Below, one piece after another: positions 15,591 to 25,095 of a DNA stretch of 64,000 bases; within the stretch, counting starts at the first letter, position 1, and each line of letters begins with the position of its first letter. Position numbers and translations under genes: made by a program. The DNA is from Gluconacetobacter dulcium (GTDB lineage Bacteria; Pseudomonadota; Alphaproteobacteria; Acetobacterales; Acetobacteraceae): assembly GCF_014174165.1 (NCBI RefSeq), contig NZ_JABEQN010000018.1, positions 33,479 through 97,478 on the forward strand. The letters are read 5' to 3'. Below the pieces are notes generated by a model. The model was not told where the DNA came from. It did no database searches and saw only the letters and a program-made list of their open reading frames with translations.

Positions 15591-18146
15591 GTGTCATCCT
15601 TCCGCTCGCTCGCCCTGGATTTCGTGCCTGTCAGCAGAAGGAGAGTTGTCGTTGGTTGCCGTCTTCATGCCCGGCGGGCGCTGCTGGCCGCGTCGATCCT
15701 GACGGCCTTCCCGGCCGTGGAGGCGTGGGCGGCTGATCCGGCGGCGGATGCCACACCGCAGCATGGCACCCGGACCGGCCGGAGTGGCGCCCAGGTGTTG
15801 AATGCCCCGCATGGTGCCGCCGTGATTCAGCCCGCCCGGCCGGCCGATGCGGGGGAAGCCATTATCGTGACCGGTACCCGCGAGACCGGGAAGAAGGCGC
15901 GGGACAGCTTGGCGCCGATCGACATCGTCTCGGCCCGGCAGCTTGCGCAGACGGGGCAGCCGACGTTGCGCGAGGCGTTGGGGCAGTTGCTGCCTTCGCT
16001 GACGCTGCCGACCGGCGGCTTCGATACCGGCGCGCTGACCTCGGCCTTCAGCCTGCGCGGGTTGAGCCCGAACGAGACGCTGGTGCTGGTGGATGGCAAG
16101 CGGCGCCATACCACGGCGAATCTCTATGCCGATGGCGGGCCGCAGCAGGGGACCACGCCGGTCGATATCGACATGATTCCGATGGCGGCGATCGATCATG
16201 TGGAGATCCTGCGCGACGGGGCTTCGGCGCAATATGGGTCGGACGCCGTGGCGGGGGTGGTGAACATCATCCTCAAGACGCAGGACCATGGGTTCAACGC
16301 CCAGTCGATTACCGGCATCACGGCGGCGAAGGACGGGTTTCAGCAGGGCGTGTATCTGGATGGCGGGGCGAAGCTGGGGGCGCGCGGGTTCGTGCATGTC
16401 AGCGGCGATTTCGTGCATGAGGACCACACGTTCCGCAGCGCGCCGGACCTGCGGACGGGGACCAAGATCAACAAGCTGCAAGGCCGGCCGGAGCAGACGC
16501 GCGAAAGCGTGGCGGTGAAGGCGGGGTATGACCTGACGGACGATATCCATGCCTATGCGCTGGCGACCTATGCGCACCGGCATGGCGAGGCGTTCCAGAA
16601 CTATCGTCTGCCCAGTTCGCTGGCGACGCATCCTGAATATGCCGCCATCTATCCGAACGGCTATTCGCCGTTGGAGACGATCGATGAAAACGACTGGGAA
16701 GTCACGGCCGGCGTAAAGGGCGTGCTGCTGGGGTGGAACTGGGACCTGTCCTCGGTCTACGGGCGTGACTATGACGCGATCGGGTTGAAGGATTCGGCGA
16801 ATTTCGCGGTGGCGCGGGATACCGGGCGGACGCCGACGGCGATCGCGGCGCAGGGATTCAACAATGCGCAGTGGAGCAACAGCTTCGATCTGAGCCGGGC
16901 ATTCCATCTCTCGGGCTGGCCGCACAGCATCAATGTGGCCGGGGGCGCGACCTATCGCTACGAGAGCTATTCGGTGGGCACCGGATCGCCGGATTCGACC
17001 TATGGCAGTGGGTCGGACGCGCTGGCGGGGACCAATGCGGGCAATGCCGGCAATTTCAACCGCGATGTCGTCGGCGGATATGTGGATATTGCCACGCATC
17101 TGCTGAAGAACTGGCAGTTCGATCTGGCCGGGCGGTTCGAGCATTATACCGATGTGGGGGATACCGAGACCGGGAAACTGTCTACCCGCTACGATGCGTT
17201 CAAATGGCTGGCGTTTCGCGCCACCATTTCCAACGGGTTCCATGCGCCCACGCTGGCGCAGGAGCATTACAGTTCTCTGACGCTGTCGCCGACGGCGGCG
17301 CGCGGGCTGATCGCCGCCAATTCGCCCGGTGCGCTGGCCAATGGCGCGGCGGCGCTGAAGCCGGAGCGCTCCACCAACGCGACGGGCGGGGTAATTGTCG
17401 AGCCGGTGAAGAACCTGCATGTGACGGTCGATGTCTATCAGATCAACCTGCGTGACCAGATCCTGCCCGGTGGCAACATCACCGGCGACGCGGCGCGCTC
17501 TGCCCTGAAGCTGAACGGCTTTACGCTGCCTGAGGGATCGGACCAGTGGACGGCGGCCTCGCTCTCGACCAACTGGTTTGCCAATGTGGCCAGCACGCGC
17601 ACGCAGGGGCTGGACCTGACGGCGACCTATCCGACGCGACTGGGCGATGTGGGGCGGATCGACTGGGATGTGGCCATCAACCTGAACCGGACCCGTCTGA
17701 GCCATCAGGCGGATTCCGCGACCGGGAAGCCGCTGCTGTCGGCGCAGAGCATCGCGTACATCACCACGGCCTATCCGCGCAGCAAGATGATCTTTGGCGG
17801 ACGTTTCACGCGCGGGGCCTGGACGGTGGGCGTGCATGAGATCCGCTATGGCCAGACCACGTCGCAACTGACCTACTATACGGGGGCCGCCAATACGGGG
17901 TCGCTGTCCAGCACGATGTTCCTGCCGTTTCGGAACACGCCGAAATTCATCACGAACCTGGACATTACCTTTCGTGCCAACCGGAACTGGTCGTTCACGC
18001 TGGGGGCGAACAATCTGTTCGATGCCCGCCCCAGCCGGGTGCCGGACGGGAACCGTTATCTGGGCGTGCCGCAATATTACATGAGCACGTCGCAGCTCGA
18101 CATGAATGGCGGGTATTACTACCTGCGTGCCAACCTGACCCTGTAA
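15591..18146 (+). CDS. TonB-dependent receptor without STN domain
   Basis: 851-residue outer-membrane receptor. Signal peptide ends near residue 48 (EAWA-AD). A TonB box (EAIIVTGTRE) leads into a plug with SLRGLSPNETLVLVDGKRRHTTANL and VEILRDGASAQYGSDAVAGVVNIILK, a form common in the large FepA/vitamin-B12-like and carbohydrate-type receptors of the alphaproteobacteria. The barrel ends YYYLRANLTL. No STN domain, so it does not signal itself. GTG start with GGAG upstream. It stands between the two signalling modules with its own upstream region and a hairpin downstream, so it is probably transcribed alone. Ligand unknown. Confidence 0.88.
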   Translation: MSSFRSLALDFVPVSRRRVVVGCRLHARRALLAASILTAFPAVEAWAADPAADATPQHGTRTGRSGAQVLNAPHGAAVIQPARPADAGEAIIVTGTRETGKKARDSLAPIDIVSARQLAQTGQPTLREALGQLLPSLTLPTGGFDTGALTSAFSLRGLSPNETLVLVDGKRRHTTANLYADGGPQQGTTPVDIDMIPMAAIDHVEILRDGASAQYGSDAVAGVVNIILKTQDHGFNAQSITGITAAKDGFQQGVYLDGGAKLGARGFVHVSGDFVHEDHTFRSAPDLRTGTKINKLQGRPEQTRESVAVKAGYDLTDDIHAYALATYAHRHGEAFQNYRLPSSLATHPEYAAIYPNGYSPLETIDENDWEVTAGVKGVLLGWNWDLSSVYGRDYDAIGLKDSANFAVARDTGRTPTAIAAQGFNNAQWSNSFDLSRAFHLSGWPHSINVAGGATYRYESYSVGTGSPDSTYGSGSDALAGTNAGNAGNFNRDVVGGYVDIATHLLKNWQFDLAGRFEHYTDVGDTETGKLSTRYDAFKWLAFRATISNGFHAPTLAQEHYSSLTLSPTAARGLIAANSPGALANGAAALKPERSTNATGGVIVEPVKNLHVTVDVYQINLRDQILPGGNITGDAARSALKLNGFTLPEGSDQWTAASLSTNWFANVASTRTQGLDLTATYPTRLGDVGRIDWDVAINLNRTRLSHQADSATGKPLLSAQSIAYITTAYPRSKMIFGGRFTRGAWTVGVHEIRYGQTTSQLTYYTGAANTGSLSSTMFLPFRNTPKFITNLDITFRANRNWSFTLGANNLFDARPSRVPDGNRYLGVPQYYMSTSQLDMNGGYYYLRANLTL

Positions 18147-18192
18147 TGCCGAAGCGTGGAGCCGCCGCGATGCGGTTCCATCGTGTGGAAAG

Positions 18193-18219
18193 GCCATTCC
18201 CCGTCTGCCGGGGAATGGC
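18193..18219 (+). terminator. Hairpin terminator after the second TonB receptor
   Basis: Perfect 10-base-pair stem (18193-18202 with 18210-18219, 7-base loop) 46 bases after the receptor stop; no U-tract is seen. Confidence 0.5.
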
Positions 18220-18330
18220 GGCGTCCGGCGGCGGGGCCGCTGTCATAATAAATTCGCGTGTCTGACGGTTTGTCGTCACGATAGGTTCCCGACTTCGGGC
18301 CAGCAACATGGCCTTGGAGACATCTGGAAC

Positions 18331-18894
18331 TTGACCGTTTGCCCGCCTCATATCGTTCGATGGGTCTCGTCGCACGTGATCCCGCAGGAGCAGAAGGTCA
18401 GGGGGGCGTTGCGCCGGCTCGGCATCGCGGAGAGCGATATCGACGACCTGATCCAGGATGCCTATTGCCGTCTGGCGACGCTGCGGTCGGTGGATCACAT
18501 TGACCGGCCGGGCGCCTATTTCATGCAGATCGTCAAGAATGCCTGGCGTGACAGCCGCCGGCGGGCGCGGGTCGTCCGGCTTGAGGATTTTACGGAAAAC
18601 GCGACGCTGACCGTCGAGGATGAGGCAACGGATATCGAGGCCGCCGTTTCGGCGCGCCAGCAGTTGGAACTGGTCGAGACATTGCTTGCCACGCTGCCCG
18701 AGCGATGCCGGACGATCTTTACCTGGAGGCGGATGGAGGGGATATCGCAGCGGGAAATTTCGAGACGCCTTGGCGTGAGCGAGAATGTAGTCGAAAATGA
18801 CATTCAGAAGGCGTTGCGCCTGATCCAGCGGGCGCTGCGAGACCCTGTCGAAGAAGAGTGGAAGATTGACGATCAGTGGCGAAAAATCGGCTAG
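18331..18894 (+). CDS. ECF sigma factor, FecI type (second module)
   Basis: 187 residues. Region 2 includes GIAESDIDDLIQDAYCRLATL and GAYFMQIVKNAWRDSRRRARV; region 4 has LPERCRTIFTWRRMEGISQ then REISRRLGVSENVVEND. A TTG start at 18331 is preceded by TTGGAGA at good distance. It overlaps the following FecR gene by 29 bases. It is a paralogue of the sigma factor at 5.95 kb, with similar region-4 helices, and likely drives the receptor gene at 20 kb. Confidence 0.88.
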   Translation: MTVCPPHIVRWVSSHVIPQEQKVRGALRRLGIAESDIDDLIQDAYCRLATLRSVDHIDRPGAYFMQIVKNAWRDSRRRARVVRLEDFTENATLTVEDEATDIEAAVSARQQLELVETLLATLPERCRTIFTWRRMEGISQREISRRLGVSENVVENDIQKALRLIQRALRDPVEEEWKIDDQWRKIG

Positions 18895-19948
18895 GGAGAT
18901 AGAGGCCGAAGCGGCCGCCTGGGCCGCGAAGCTGGACGCCATGCCGGATCGGGATCATCCGGGCCTGAACGAATGGGTCTCGTGCAGCCCCCGGCATGTC
19001 GGCGCCCTGCTGCGCGCGCAGGCCGCGCTGGCGCTGTTCGAGCCGGTGTCCGCCCGCGCGGGGCGGACGGACGTGGGCACGCCGGGCGAGAGAAGGGCGG
19101 ATGGCCGCGTGCCTGACGAGAGTGCGCCTGACGAGGGCGCGCCGGCCAGGGATGCGCGGGGCGGGGGCGCGCAGGCCGGGAGCGGGCATGCTCCGGCCTG
19201 GAAGCGACTGACCTTTATCGGCGGGGGGATGGCCGCGCTGGTGGCGTCGCTTGTCGCCGTCCTGCTTCTCGACCCGTCGGGAGAGCGGTATGTGACCCAG
19301 ACCGGCGAGGTCCGGTCGGTGGCGCTCAGCGATGGGTCGTCGGTGCTGATCGACGCGGGAAGCCGGATCGACATCGCCTTCGACGCGGGGCACCGCGATG
19401 TGCGCATGCAAGCCGGCAAGGTGCTGTTTCGCGCGACGCACGATGCGCGGCGCCCTTTTCGCGTGACCGTGGCGCAGGTCGTCATCACCGATATCGGCAC
19501 GGCGTTCCAGGTGACGGATGACGACCCTGTGGGCGATGTCGAAGTCCTGGTCACCGAAGGGGCGGTCAGGGTCGATTCTCCGGCGGGTCGGATCAGCCTG
19601 ACGGCGGGCCAGCGCGCCCGGTTTCCGAAACACGCGATGGACGGACCCCGGCCGGAAGCGGTGCGCCTCGCCCCCACGGACATCGAGCGGATGCTGGCGT
19701 GGCAGGAAGGGCGGCTTGAACTGGACGGTGAAACGCTGGACAGCGCGGTGGCCGAGATCAACCGGCATAACCGGCTGCATCTGCGCGTCGGCAGCCCCGC
19801 GCTGGGTCGGGAAAGCCTCTACGGATCGTTTCACATGGATGACGTGACGGGCTTCGCGCGTGCCGCCGCGGCGAGCCTGGGGGCCGAGGCGCGCGTCGAA
19901 CAGGACGATATCGTGATCGATCCGCGAAAAAATCACGAGAACCGATAA
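18866..19948 (+). CDS. FecR-family anti-sigma/signal transducer (second module)
   Basis: 360 residues. N-terminal sigma-binding segment (EAAAWAAKLDAMPDRDHPGLNEWVSCSPRH), a charged low-complexity linker (about 70-108), one clear transmembrane helix (about 116-134; FIGGGMAALVASLVAVLLL) and a periplasmic FecR domain (VRSVALSDGSSVLIDAGSRIDIAF; FRVTVAQVVITDIGTAFQV). C-terminal part ends with LYGSFHMDDVTGFARA, related to the receptor-interacting end. TTG start at 18866 within the sigma gene, with GTGGAAGA just before it. It precedes the STN receptor by about 50 bases. Confidence 0.87.
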   Translation: MTISGEKSAREIEAEAAAWAAKLDAMPDRDHPGLNEWVSCSPRHVGALLRAQAALALFEPVSARAGRTDVGTPGERRADGRVPDESAPDEGAPARDARGGGAQAGSGHAPAWKRLTFIGGGMAALVASLVAVLLLDPSGERYVTQTGEVRSVALSDGSSVLIDAGSRIDIAFDAGHRDVRMQAGKVLFRATHDARRPFRVTVAQVVITDIGTAFQVTDDDPVGDVEVLVTEGAVRVDSPAGRISLTAGQRARFPKHAMDGPRPEAVRLAPTDIERMLAWQEGRLELDGETLDSAVAEINRHNRLHLRVGSPALGRESLYGSFHMDDVTGFARAAAASLGAEARVEQDDIVIDPRKNHENR

Positions 19949-20000
19949 GGAAACCGTTTCCGGGGACGTCGAGAAGACAAAACATCCTTGGGAATGCTTC

Positions 20001-22595
20001 ATGCACGCTCTGTTTCACCGGCTGGCCGTGGGTTCGACCGTGTCCGCCGTCCTGATCGCCGCCCCGGCGCTGGCGCAAGTCGCGACCTTCGACGTGCCCG
20101 CGCAGGATGTCGCCAGTGCCGTAAGGCAATTCGCCCAGCAGGCGAAGATTCAGATCGTGATTTCCGGCCGGGTCGCGGAAGGGCGCCATACGCGCGCCAT
20201 CAGCGGGGCAATGACGGTTGGGCAGGCGCTTGAACGGATGCTTGCCGACACCGGCCTGGTCGTCCGGAAGACCGGCGCGGGGATTTATGTCGTCGTCACC
20301 AGCCAGGATGCGGCGGCGCAGGGGGCTCCCCTGACGCCCATCCGCGCGGACGCGGGTGCGTCCGAGATGATCACGACCGTCGGCAAGGGCCAGGCCCGTT
20401 CGGTTTCGACCCTGTTGCGGTCGAACCTGGACGTGCTGCCGCCTGGGGTGAGCGTGCAGAAGGCGCTGAACATCCTGCCGGGCGTCAGCGCGCAATCAAT
20501 GGATGCGCTTGGCATCAACGAGCAGTCGATGACCCTGCAAGTGCGCGGCTACAGCACCACGCATCTGGGCTACACGCTCGACGGCATGCCGCTCGGCGAC
20601 GGTGCGTACAACAATTATAACGGCCTCAGCATCAACCGCGCGCTGATCTCGGACAATCTCGGCCATGCCGATCTTGCGACGGGGATCGCCGGCCTGGGTA
20701 TCGCCTCGACCAGCAATCTCGGCGGGGCGGTCACCTATATGACCAGCAAGCCCCGCAGGAAGATGGGGTTCACGGTCAATCAGAGCTTTGGCAGCGAGGA
20801 CGGGAAGCGTACCTTCGCGCGCTTCGATACCGGCGAACATGCCGGATTCTCGGCCTATTTTTCAGGGCAGTATGGCGAGCAGAACCTGTTCGTGCATCAG
20901 CGCGCCGATAACGGGTCCACCGTCGGGCAGTTCAACGGCAAGGTGGTGTATCAGTTCCATAACGGTTCGATCACCGCCTACGGGGACGTTTCGCGCACCA
21001 ATCAGGCCGACACGCCTTATCTGTCGCAGAACATGCTCTCGCGCCTTGGCTGGGACTGGGGCGGTTATGCGCCGGACTGGCAATCTTATCTGGATCGCGC
21101 CTATTGCTCGGTGACCAAGCCGAAGGCGCCGACCAAATGCGTGCCCTCGAAAGCGCCGGAGAAGCTGTCGGATGTCACCTATACCAACGGCCAGATCCTG
21201 CGTGACGACAATCTGTTCTATGTCGCCGGGGATTATAACATCACCAGAACCCTGAGCGCGCATCTTCAGGTTTATCATCATACCGACACGGGGGCCGGCA
21301 ATAACTGGATCACCGGATGGTCCACGCAGGGCACGGCGACCACCGCCGACGACCTGCCGGTGCAGATCCGCGATACGCGCTATACCATCGACCGGACCGG
21401 CGTGCTGGGCAACCTGAATTGGGTCGTCGGTTTCAACCATCTTCAGGCCGGGTTCTGGGTGGAAGACAATACCAGCAGCGCCGCGCGCTATATCTGGACC
21501 AACGTCACCGGACCCTTCAGCCTGGCGCAATATCTGCAAGGCCAGCCCGACCTGGCCCAATGGGTGCAGAAAACCACCTGGCAGACGCGGCAATTCTATG
21601 TTCAGGACTCGGCCAAATTCTTCAATGACGCGCTGACGATCGATTTCGGTTTCAAGGGCAGCTATTCCAGATCGGATGCCCAGGCCGAGCGGGGGATTGC
21701 CAGGACGGCGCCGCCGGCGTCCAGCCAGTTTGCCAGCGGCACGCTGACGGCCAAGGATTACTTCCTGCCGCAGGTCGGGCTGCATTATCAGATCGCGCCG
21801 CGACATGAGATGTTCGCGAGTTATTCCGAAAACATGGCGATGTTCCAGGGGGGATTCAAGCTTGGCCCGCAATCGGTGTCGCAGGCCGTGTGGGATGCGC
21901 AGGGGAAGACGCTGAAGCCCGAGACGTCGCGCAGCGTCGAAGGCGGCTACCGCTATGTGAGCGGGTCGCTCCAGGCTTCGGTGACCGGGTACTGGACGAA
22001 ATTCGATAATCGGCTGTTGCAGTACAATCCCTGCCCGACCAACCAGCAGCAGAATGCGGGTTGTGGCAATTCCTTCCACAATGCCGGCAGCGTCACGAGC
22101 CGGGGCGCGGAACTCGGGGTGCTGTGGCAGCCGCTGAAATGGCTGAGCTGGTACAATTCGGCGTCGTTCAACCGGACGACCTATGACAACGACCTGAACT
22201 GGTGCACGACGACCTGCATGCTCTATCGCACCGCCGGCAGGCAGCAGGTGGACACGCCGGAGAAAATGGCCGCGAGCATGCTGACCGCGCGGTGGAACGG
22301 TTTCTGGGCTTCGATCCAGGGCAAATATACCAGCCGGCGCTATTATACCTACACCAACGATGCCAGCTTCGGCGGGTATGGCACGGTCGATCTCGGGCTT
22401 GGCTACGATTTCAATTCCATCGGCTTCATGAGAGGCGCCAAGCTGGCGCTGAACATCACCAACCTGACCGACAAGCGCTATGCGTCGAACTTCGACAACA
22501 GCGTGTTCGCGCCGTCCGACAAATCGGGGACCATTCAGGTCTTTCACGCATCGGCGCCGCGGCAGGTTTTCGGGACGTTCGGTTTCAGCTTCTAG
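20001..22595 (+). CDS. TonB-dependent receptor with STN signalling domain (second module)
   Basis: 864 residues. Signal peptide to residue 25 (APALA-QV), STN domain about 27-100 (TFDVPAQDVASAVRQFAQQAKI...GIYVVVTS), plug with LQVRGYSTTHLGYTLDGMPLGD and a NLGGAVTYMTSKPRRK segment, and a barrel ending FGTFGFSF with terminal Phe. The plug resembles receptors for xenosiderophores or other ligands in sphingomonads and acetic acid bacteria; the ligand is unknown. It completes a three-gene surface-signalling cassette and is followed by a strong hairpin. No enzyme gene is attached, unlike the module at 5.9-15.3 kb. Confidence 0.9.
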   Translation: MHALFHRLAVGSTVSAVLIAAPALAQVATFDVPAQDVASAVRQFAQQAKIQIVISGRVAEGRHTRAISGAMTVGQALERMLADTGLVVRKTGAGIYVVVTSQDAAAQGAPLTPIRADAGASEMITTVGKGQARSVSTLLRSNLDVLPPGVSVQKALNILPGVSAQSMDALGINEQSMTLQVRGYSTTHLGYTLDGMPLGDGAYNNYNGLSINRALISDNLGHADLATGIAGLGIASTSNLGGAVTYMTSKPRRKMGFTVNQSFGSEDGKRTFARFDTGEHAGFSAYFSGQYGEQNLFVHQRADNGSTVGQFNGKVVYQFHNGSITAYGDVSRTNQADTPYLSQNMLSRLGWDWGGYAPDWQSYLDRAYCSVTKPKAPTKCVPSKAPEKLSDVTYTNGQILRDDNLFYVAGDYNITRTLSAHLQVYHHTDTGAGNNWITGWSTQGTATTADDLPVQIRDTRYTIDRTGVLGNLNWVVGFNHLQAGFWVEDNTSSAARYIWTNVTGPFSLAQYLQGQPDLAQWVQKTTWQTRQFYVQDSAKFFNDALTIDFGFKGSYSRSDAQAERGIARTAPPASSQFASGTLTAKDYFLPQVGLHYQIAPRHEMFASYSENMAMFQGGFKLGPQSVSQAVWDAQGKTLKPETSRSVEGGYRYVSGSLQASVTGYWTKFDNRLLQYNPCPTNQQQNAGCGNSFHNAGSVTSRGAELGVLWQPLKWLSWYNSASFNRTTYDNDLNWCTTTCMLYRTAGRQQVDTPEKMAASMLTARWNGFWASIQGKYTSRRYYTYTNDASFGGYGTVDLGLGYDFNSIGFMRGAKLALNITNLTDKRYASNFDNSVFAPSDKSGTIQVFHASAPRQVFGTFGFSF

Positions 22596-22603
22596 CGCGG
22601 GGT

Positions 22604-22629
22604 CTGTCTGAATGCGGGCATTCAGACAG
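22604..22629 (+). terminator. Hairpin terminator after the STN receptor
   Basis: Perfect 12-base-pair stem with a two-base loop (22604-22615 and 22618-22629), eight bases after the receptor stop; no U-tract. Confidence 0.55.
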
Positions 22630-22720
22630 GTGAAGGGGCTTGGACAAACAATAAGCCGGCGCATTTTCGCCGAACGGGTTTCGTGAAGACCGACCCGGTG
22701 TTTTTCAGGATAGCCTCGCG

Positions 22721-22749
22721 CGCCTGGCGGACGGACGGCCCGCCAGGCG
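22721..22749 (-). terminator. Hairpin after the aldehyde dehydrogenase operon
   Basis: Ten-base-pair stem (22721-22730 with 22740-22749) 15 bases beyond the stop of the large subunit gene on the minus strand. Likely transcription end of the operon; position-based. Confidence 0.45.
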
Positions 22750-22764
22750 TTGCCCTTGGGGCGA

Positions 22765-25095
22765 TCAGGCGGCTGAGGCGCCTTTTTCCTTCAGGGCGCG
22801 CAGCACGTCCGCCGGGCGGATCGGCAGGTGGCGCATGCGCACGCCGACCGCGTTGAAGATCGCGTTGCCGATGGCCGGGGCGATCGGCGTGGTGCCGGGT
22901 TCGCCAAGGCCGGTCGGCTTTTCGGTGTTGGTGACGAATTCGATATCCATCTCCGGCACGTCGGCGATGCGCAGCGGGGTGTAGGTGTTGAGGTTGCGGT
23001 CGCGCGGCAGGCCGCCCACGATCTCCGAACCCTCGAACAGCGCCATGCTGAGGCCCCACAGGGCCGCGCCTTCGGTCTGGGCGCGGGCGCCGTCGGGGTC
23101 GACGATGGTGCCGGCATCGACCACCAGGGTGAGTTTCTGGCAGCGGACGATGCCGGTGGCGCGATCGACATGCACCAGGGCGGCGCAGGCGATCCAGGTC
23201 GGCATGCCGCGTTCCTGTCCGAAGGTGCTGGCAATGCCCAGCGCGGTGTCCTTGGGCAGGGGACGGCCCCAGCCGGCCTTTTCGGCCACCCGGCGGATCA
23301 CGGCTGCCTGACGGAGCGCGCCGCCGGTGGAATCCGGTGCCTCGCCCTTGTTGCGACCGGCGCCGGTGAGGTGCTCCAGCCGGAACTGGACCGGGTCGCG
23401 GCCCTGGAGATGGGCGATTTCATCCCACGAGGATTCCAGGCCCCAACTGACCCAGCCGGGGCTGACCGAACGCAGCCAGCCCGGCCGGAAGGTGCGGTTG
23501 GCGAGGTCGTTGGACAGCGCGCGCACGCGCAGCGGCCCGACCTCGTACCAATGGTCGCCGCCGGCGATGGCGAACGGGTCGTACGGTTTGCCGTCCACGC
23601 CCTTGGGCATGAAGGCCGGGGCCATCACCTGCGTCGGCCAGCCCGCCGAGGCATGGTATTCCATGGCCGTTATGGCCTTGCTGCCGTCGAACGCCACGCG
23701 GATGCGCTGGATGGAGGGCGAGCGGAACGAGTCGAACTGCATGTCGTCCGAGCGGGTCAGGATCAGCTTGACCGGCTTGCCCAGCGCCTTCGATGCCAGG
23801 GCGGCCGGGATCATGTAATCGCCGTTCAGCCGGCGGCCGAAGCCGCCGCCCAGCAGGTAACTGCGCAGGACGATGCTCTTCTCCGGCCGGCCCAGCGCCT
23901 TGGCCAGCGTGGGCAGGATCAGCGACTGCCACTGGTTGCCGGCGTGGATCTCGAAGATGCCGTCCTTCTCGAACGCCAGCGCGTTGGTCGGTTCGAGCTG
24001 GTAGTGCATGACCGAGGCGCAGGTATAATCCTGCGAAAAAACCGAGGCGGCGGCGGCGAAGGTGCTGTCCACGCCTTTGTCGTCGAACACCATCACGCCG
24101 CCTTCCTTGCGGTCGATCTGGGTTCTGCCGTGGTCGATCACGTCCTTTTCGGACACGTTGATCGTTTCGCCGGGTATCCAGTCCACTTTCAGCAGGTCGG
24201 CGGCGCGGATGGCGGCGCTGTAGGTGCTGGCGATGGCGACGACCCAGCCCTGTACGACCTCGGACGGGTCCTCGATCACCAGATAGCGCTGGTAGCCTTT
24301 GACCGCGCGGGCGGCGCTGTCATCGACCGAGCGGACGCGCGCGCCGTAGCGGGTGGGCGGCATTTTGGGGCGGGCATAGACCATGCCCTCGACCTTGGCG
24401 TCGATGCCGTAGAGGGCGGTGCCGTTGGTCTTGGCCGGAATGTCGAGGGCCTTGAGGTCCTTGTTGCCGATCAGGTGGCGGTCGGCGGCCGGCTTGAGCG
24501 GCAGTTTGGCCAGTTCGTCGGGCGTGAAGCTGCGCGCGGGGTGGGCGCGGGCGACGATATCGCCGTAGCCGATGCTCCTGCCGCCGCCGATGACCATGCC
24601 GTTGCGGGTGGTACACTGGGCGGCGGGGATGCCCAGCAGGGTGGCGCCGGCCTCGGTCAGGGCGATGCGCGCGGCGGCGCCGGCCTGGCGGAAGACGTCC
24701 CACGTCATCCACACCGACCAGCTTCCGCCGGTGACCATCAGGCCCCATTTGGGGTCGCTGTCCACGTAGTTGATCGTGACGCGGCTCCAGTCCGCGTTCA
24801 TCTCGTCGGCGATGATGCGGGCCAGGGCGGTGCCCACATGCTGGCCCATCTCGGCGCGGATGATGTTGACGGTGATGGCGCCGTCGGGCGCGATGGCGCA
24901 CCAGATCGTGGGTTCGAACGCGCCGTCGCCGGGCAGGCCGGTGGCGGGGAACTGCTGGGCGGCGCGCGGGGCGGCGGGGAAGCCGAACATGACGCCGGCC
25001 CCCACGGCCGCCATCAGGAAGCCGCGCCGGGACAGGCCGGACCCGTCCGCGTGGCCGGCGCGCTGGCCGAGGGCGATGCGACCGAACTTACCCAT
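22765..25095 (-). CDS. aldH: Membrane aldehyde dehydrogenase, molybdopterin large subunit
   Basis: 776-residue xanthine-oxidase-family subunit that carries the molybdopterin cofactor and oxidises aldehydes (acetaldehyde to acetate in acetic acid bacteria) on the periplasmic side. A twin-arginine signal is visible (LSRRGFLMAAVGAG, R23-R24), which fits export of a folded Mo enzyme. Family motifs: LGGGFGRR in the Moco-binding part and GLGEPGTTPIAPAIGNAIF near the C-terminus holding the catalytic glutamate. It belongs to the isoquinoline-oxidoreductase-beta-like branch. It overlaps the 2Fe-2S subunit gene by eight bases; the order cytochrome, small, large matches the aldFGH type. Exact substrate is inferred from family and host group. 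Confidence 0.85.
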   Translation of the reverse strand: MGKFGRIALGQRAGHADGSGLSRRGFLMAAVGAGVMFGFPAAPRAAQQFPATGLPGDGAFEPTIWCAIAPDGAITVNIIRAEMGQHVGTALARIIADEMNADWSRVTINYVDSDPKWGLMVTGGSWSVWMTWDVFRQAGAAARIALTEAGATLLGIPAAQCTTRNGMVIGGGRSIGYGDIVARAHPARSFTPDELAKLPLKPAADRHLIGNKDLKALDIPAKTNGTALYGIDAKVEGMVYARPKMPPTRYGARVRSVDDSAARAVKGYQRYLVIEDPSEVVQGWVVAIASTYSAAIRAADLLKVDWIPGETINVSEKDVIDHGRTQIDRKEGGVMVFDDKGVDSTFAAAASVFSQDYTCASVMHYQLEPTNALAFEKDGIFEIHAGNQWQSLILPTLAKALGRPEKSIVLRSYLLGGGFGRRLNGDYMIPAALASKALGKPVKLILTRSDDMQFDSFRSPSIQRIRVAFDGSKAITAMEYHASAGWPTQVMAPAFMPKGVDGKPYDPFAIAGGDHWYEVGPLRVRALSNDLANRTFRPGWLRSVSPGWVSWGLESSWDEIAHLQGRDPVQFRLEHLTGAGRNKGEAPDSTGGALRQAAVIRRVAEKAGWGRPLPKDTALGIASTFGQERGMPTWIACAALVHVDRATGIVRCQKLTLVVDAGTIVDPDGARAQTEGAALWGLSMALFEGSEIVGGLPRDRNLNTYTPLRIADVPEMDIEFVTNTEKPTGLGEPGTTPIAPAIGNAIFNAVGVRMRHLPIRPADVLRALKEKGASAA

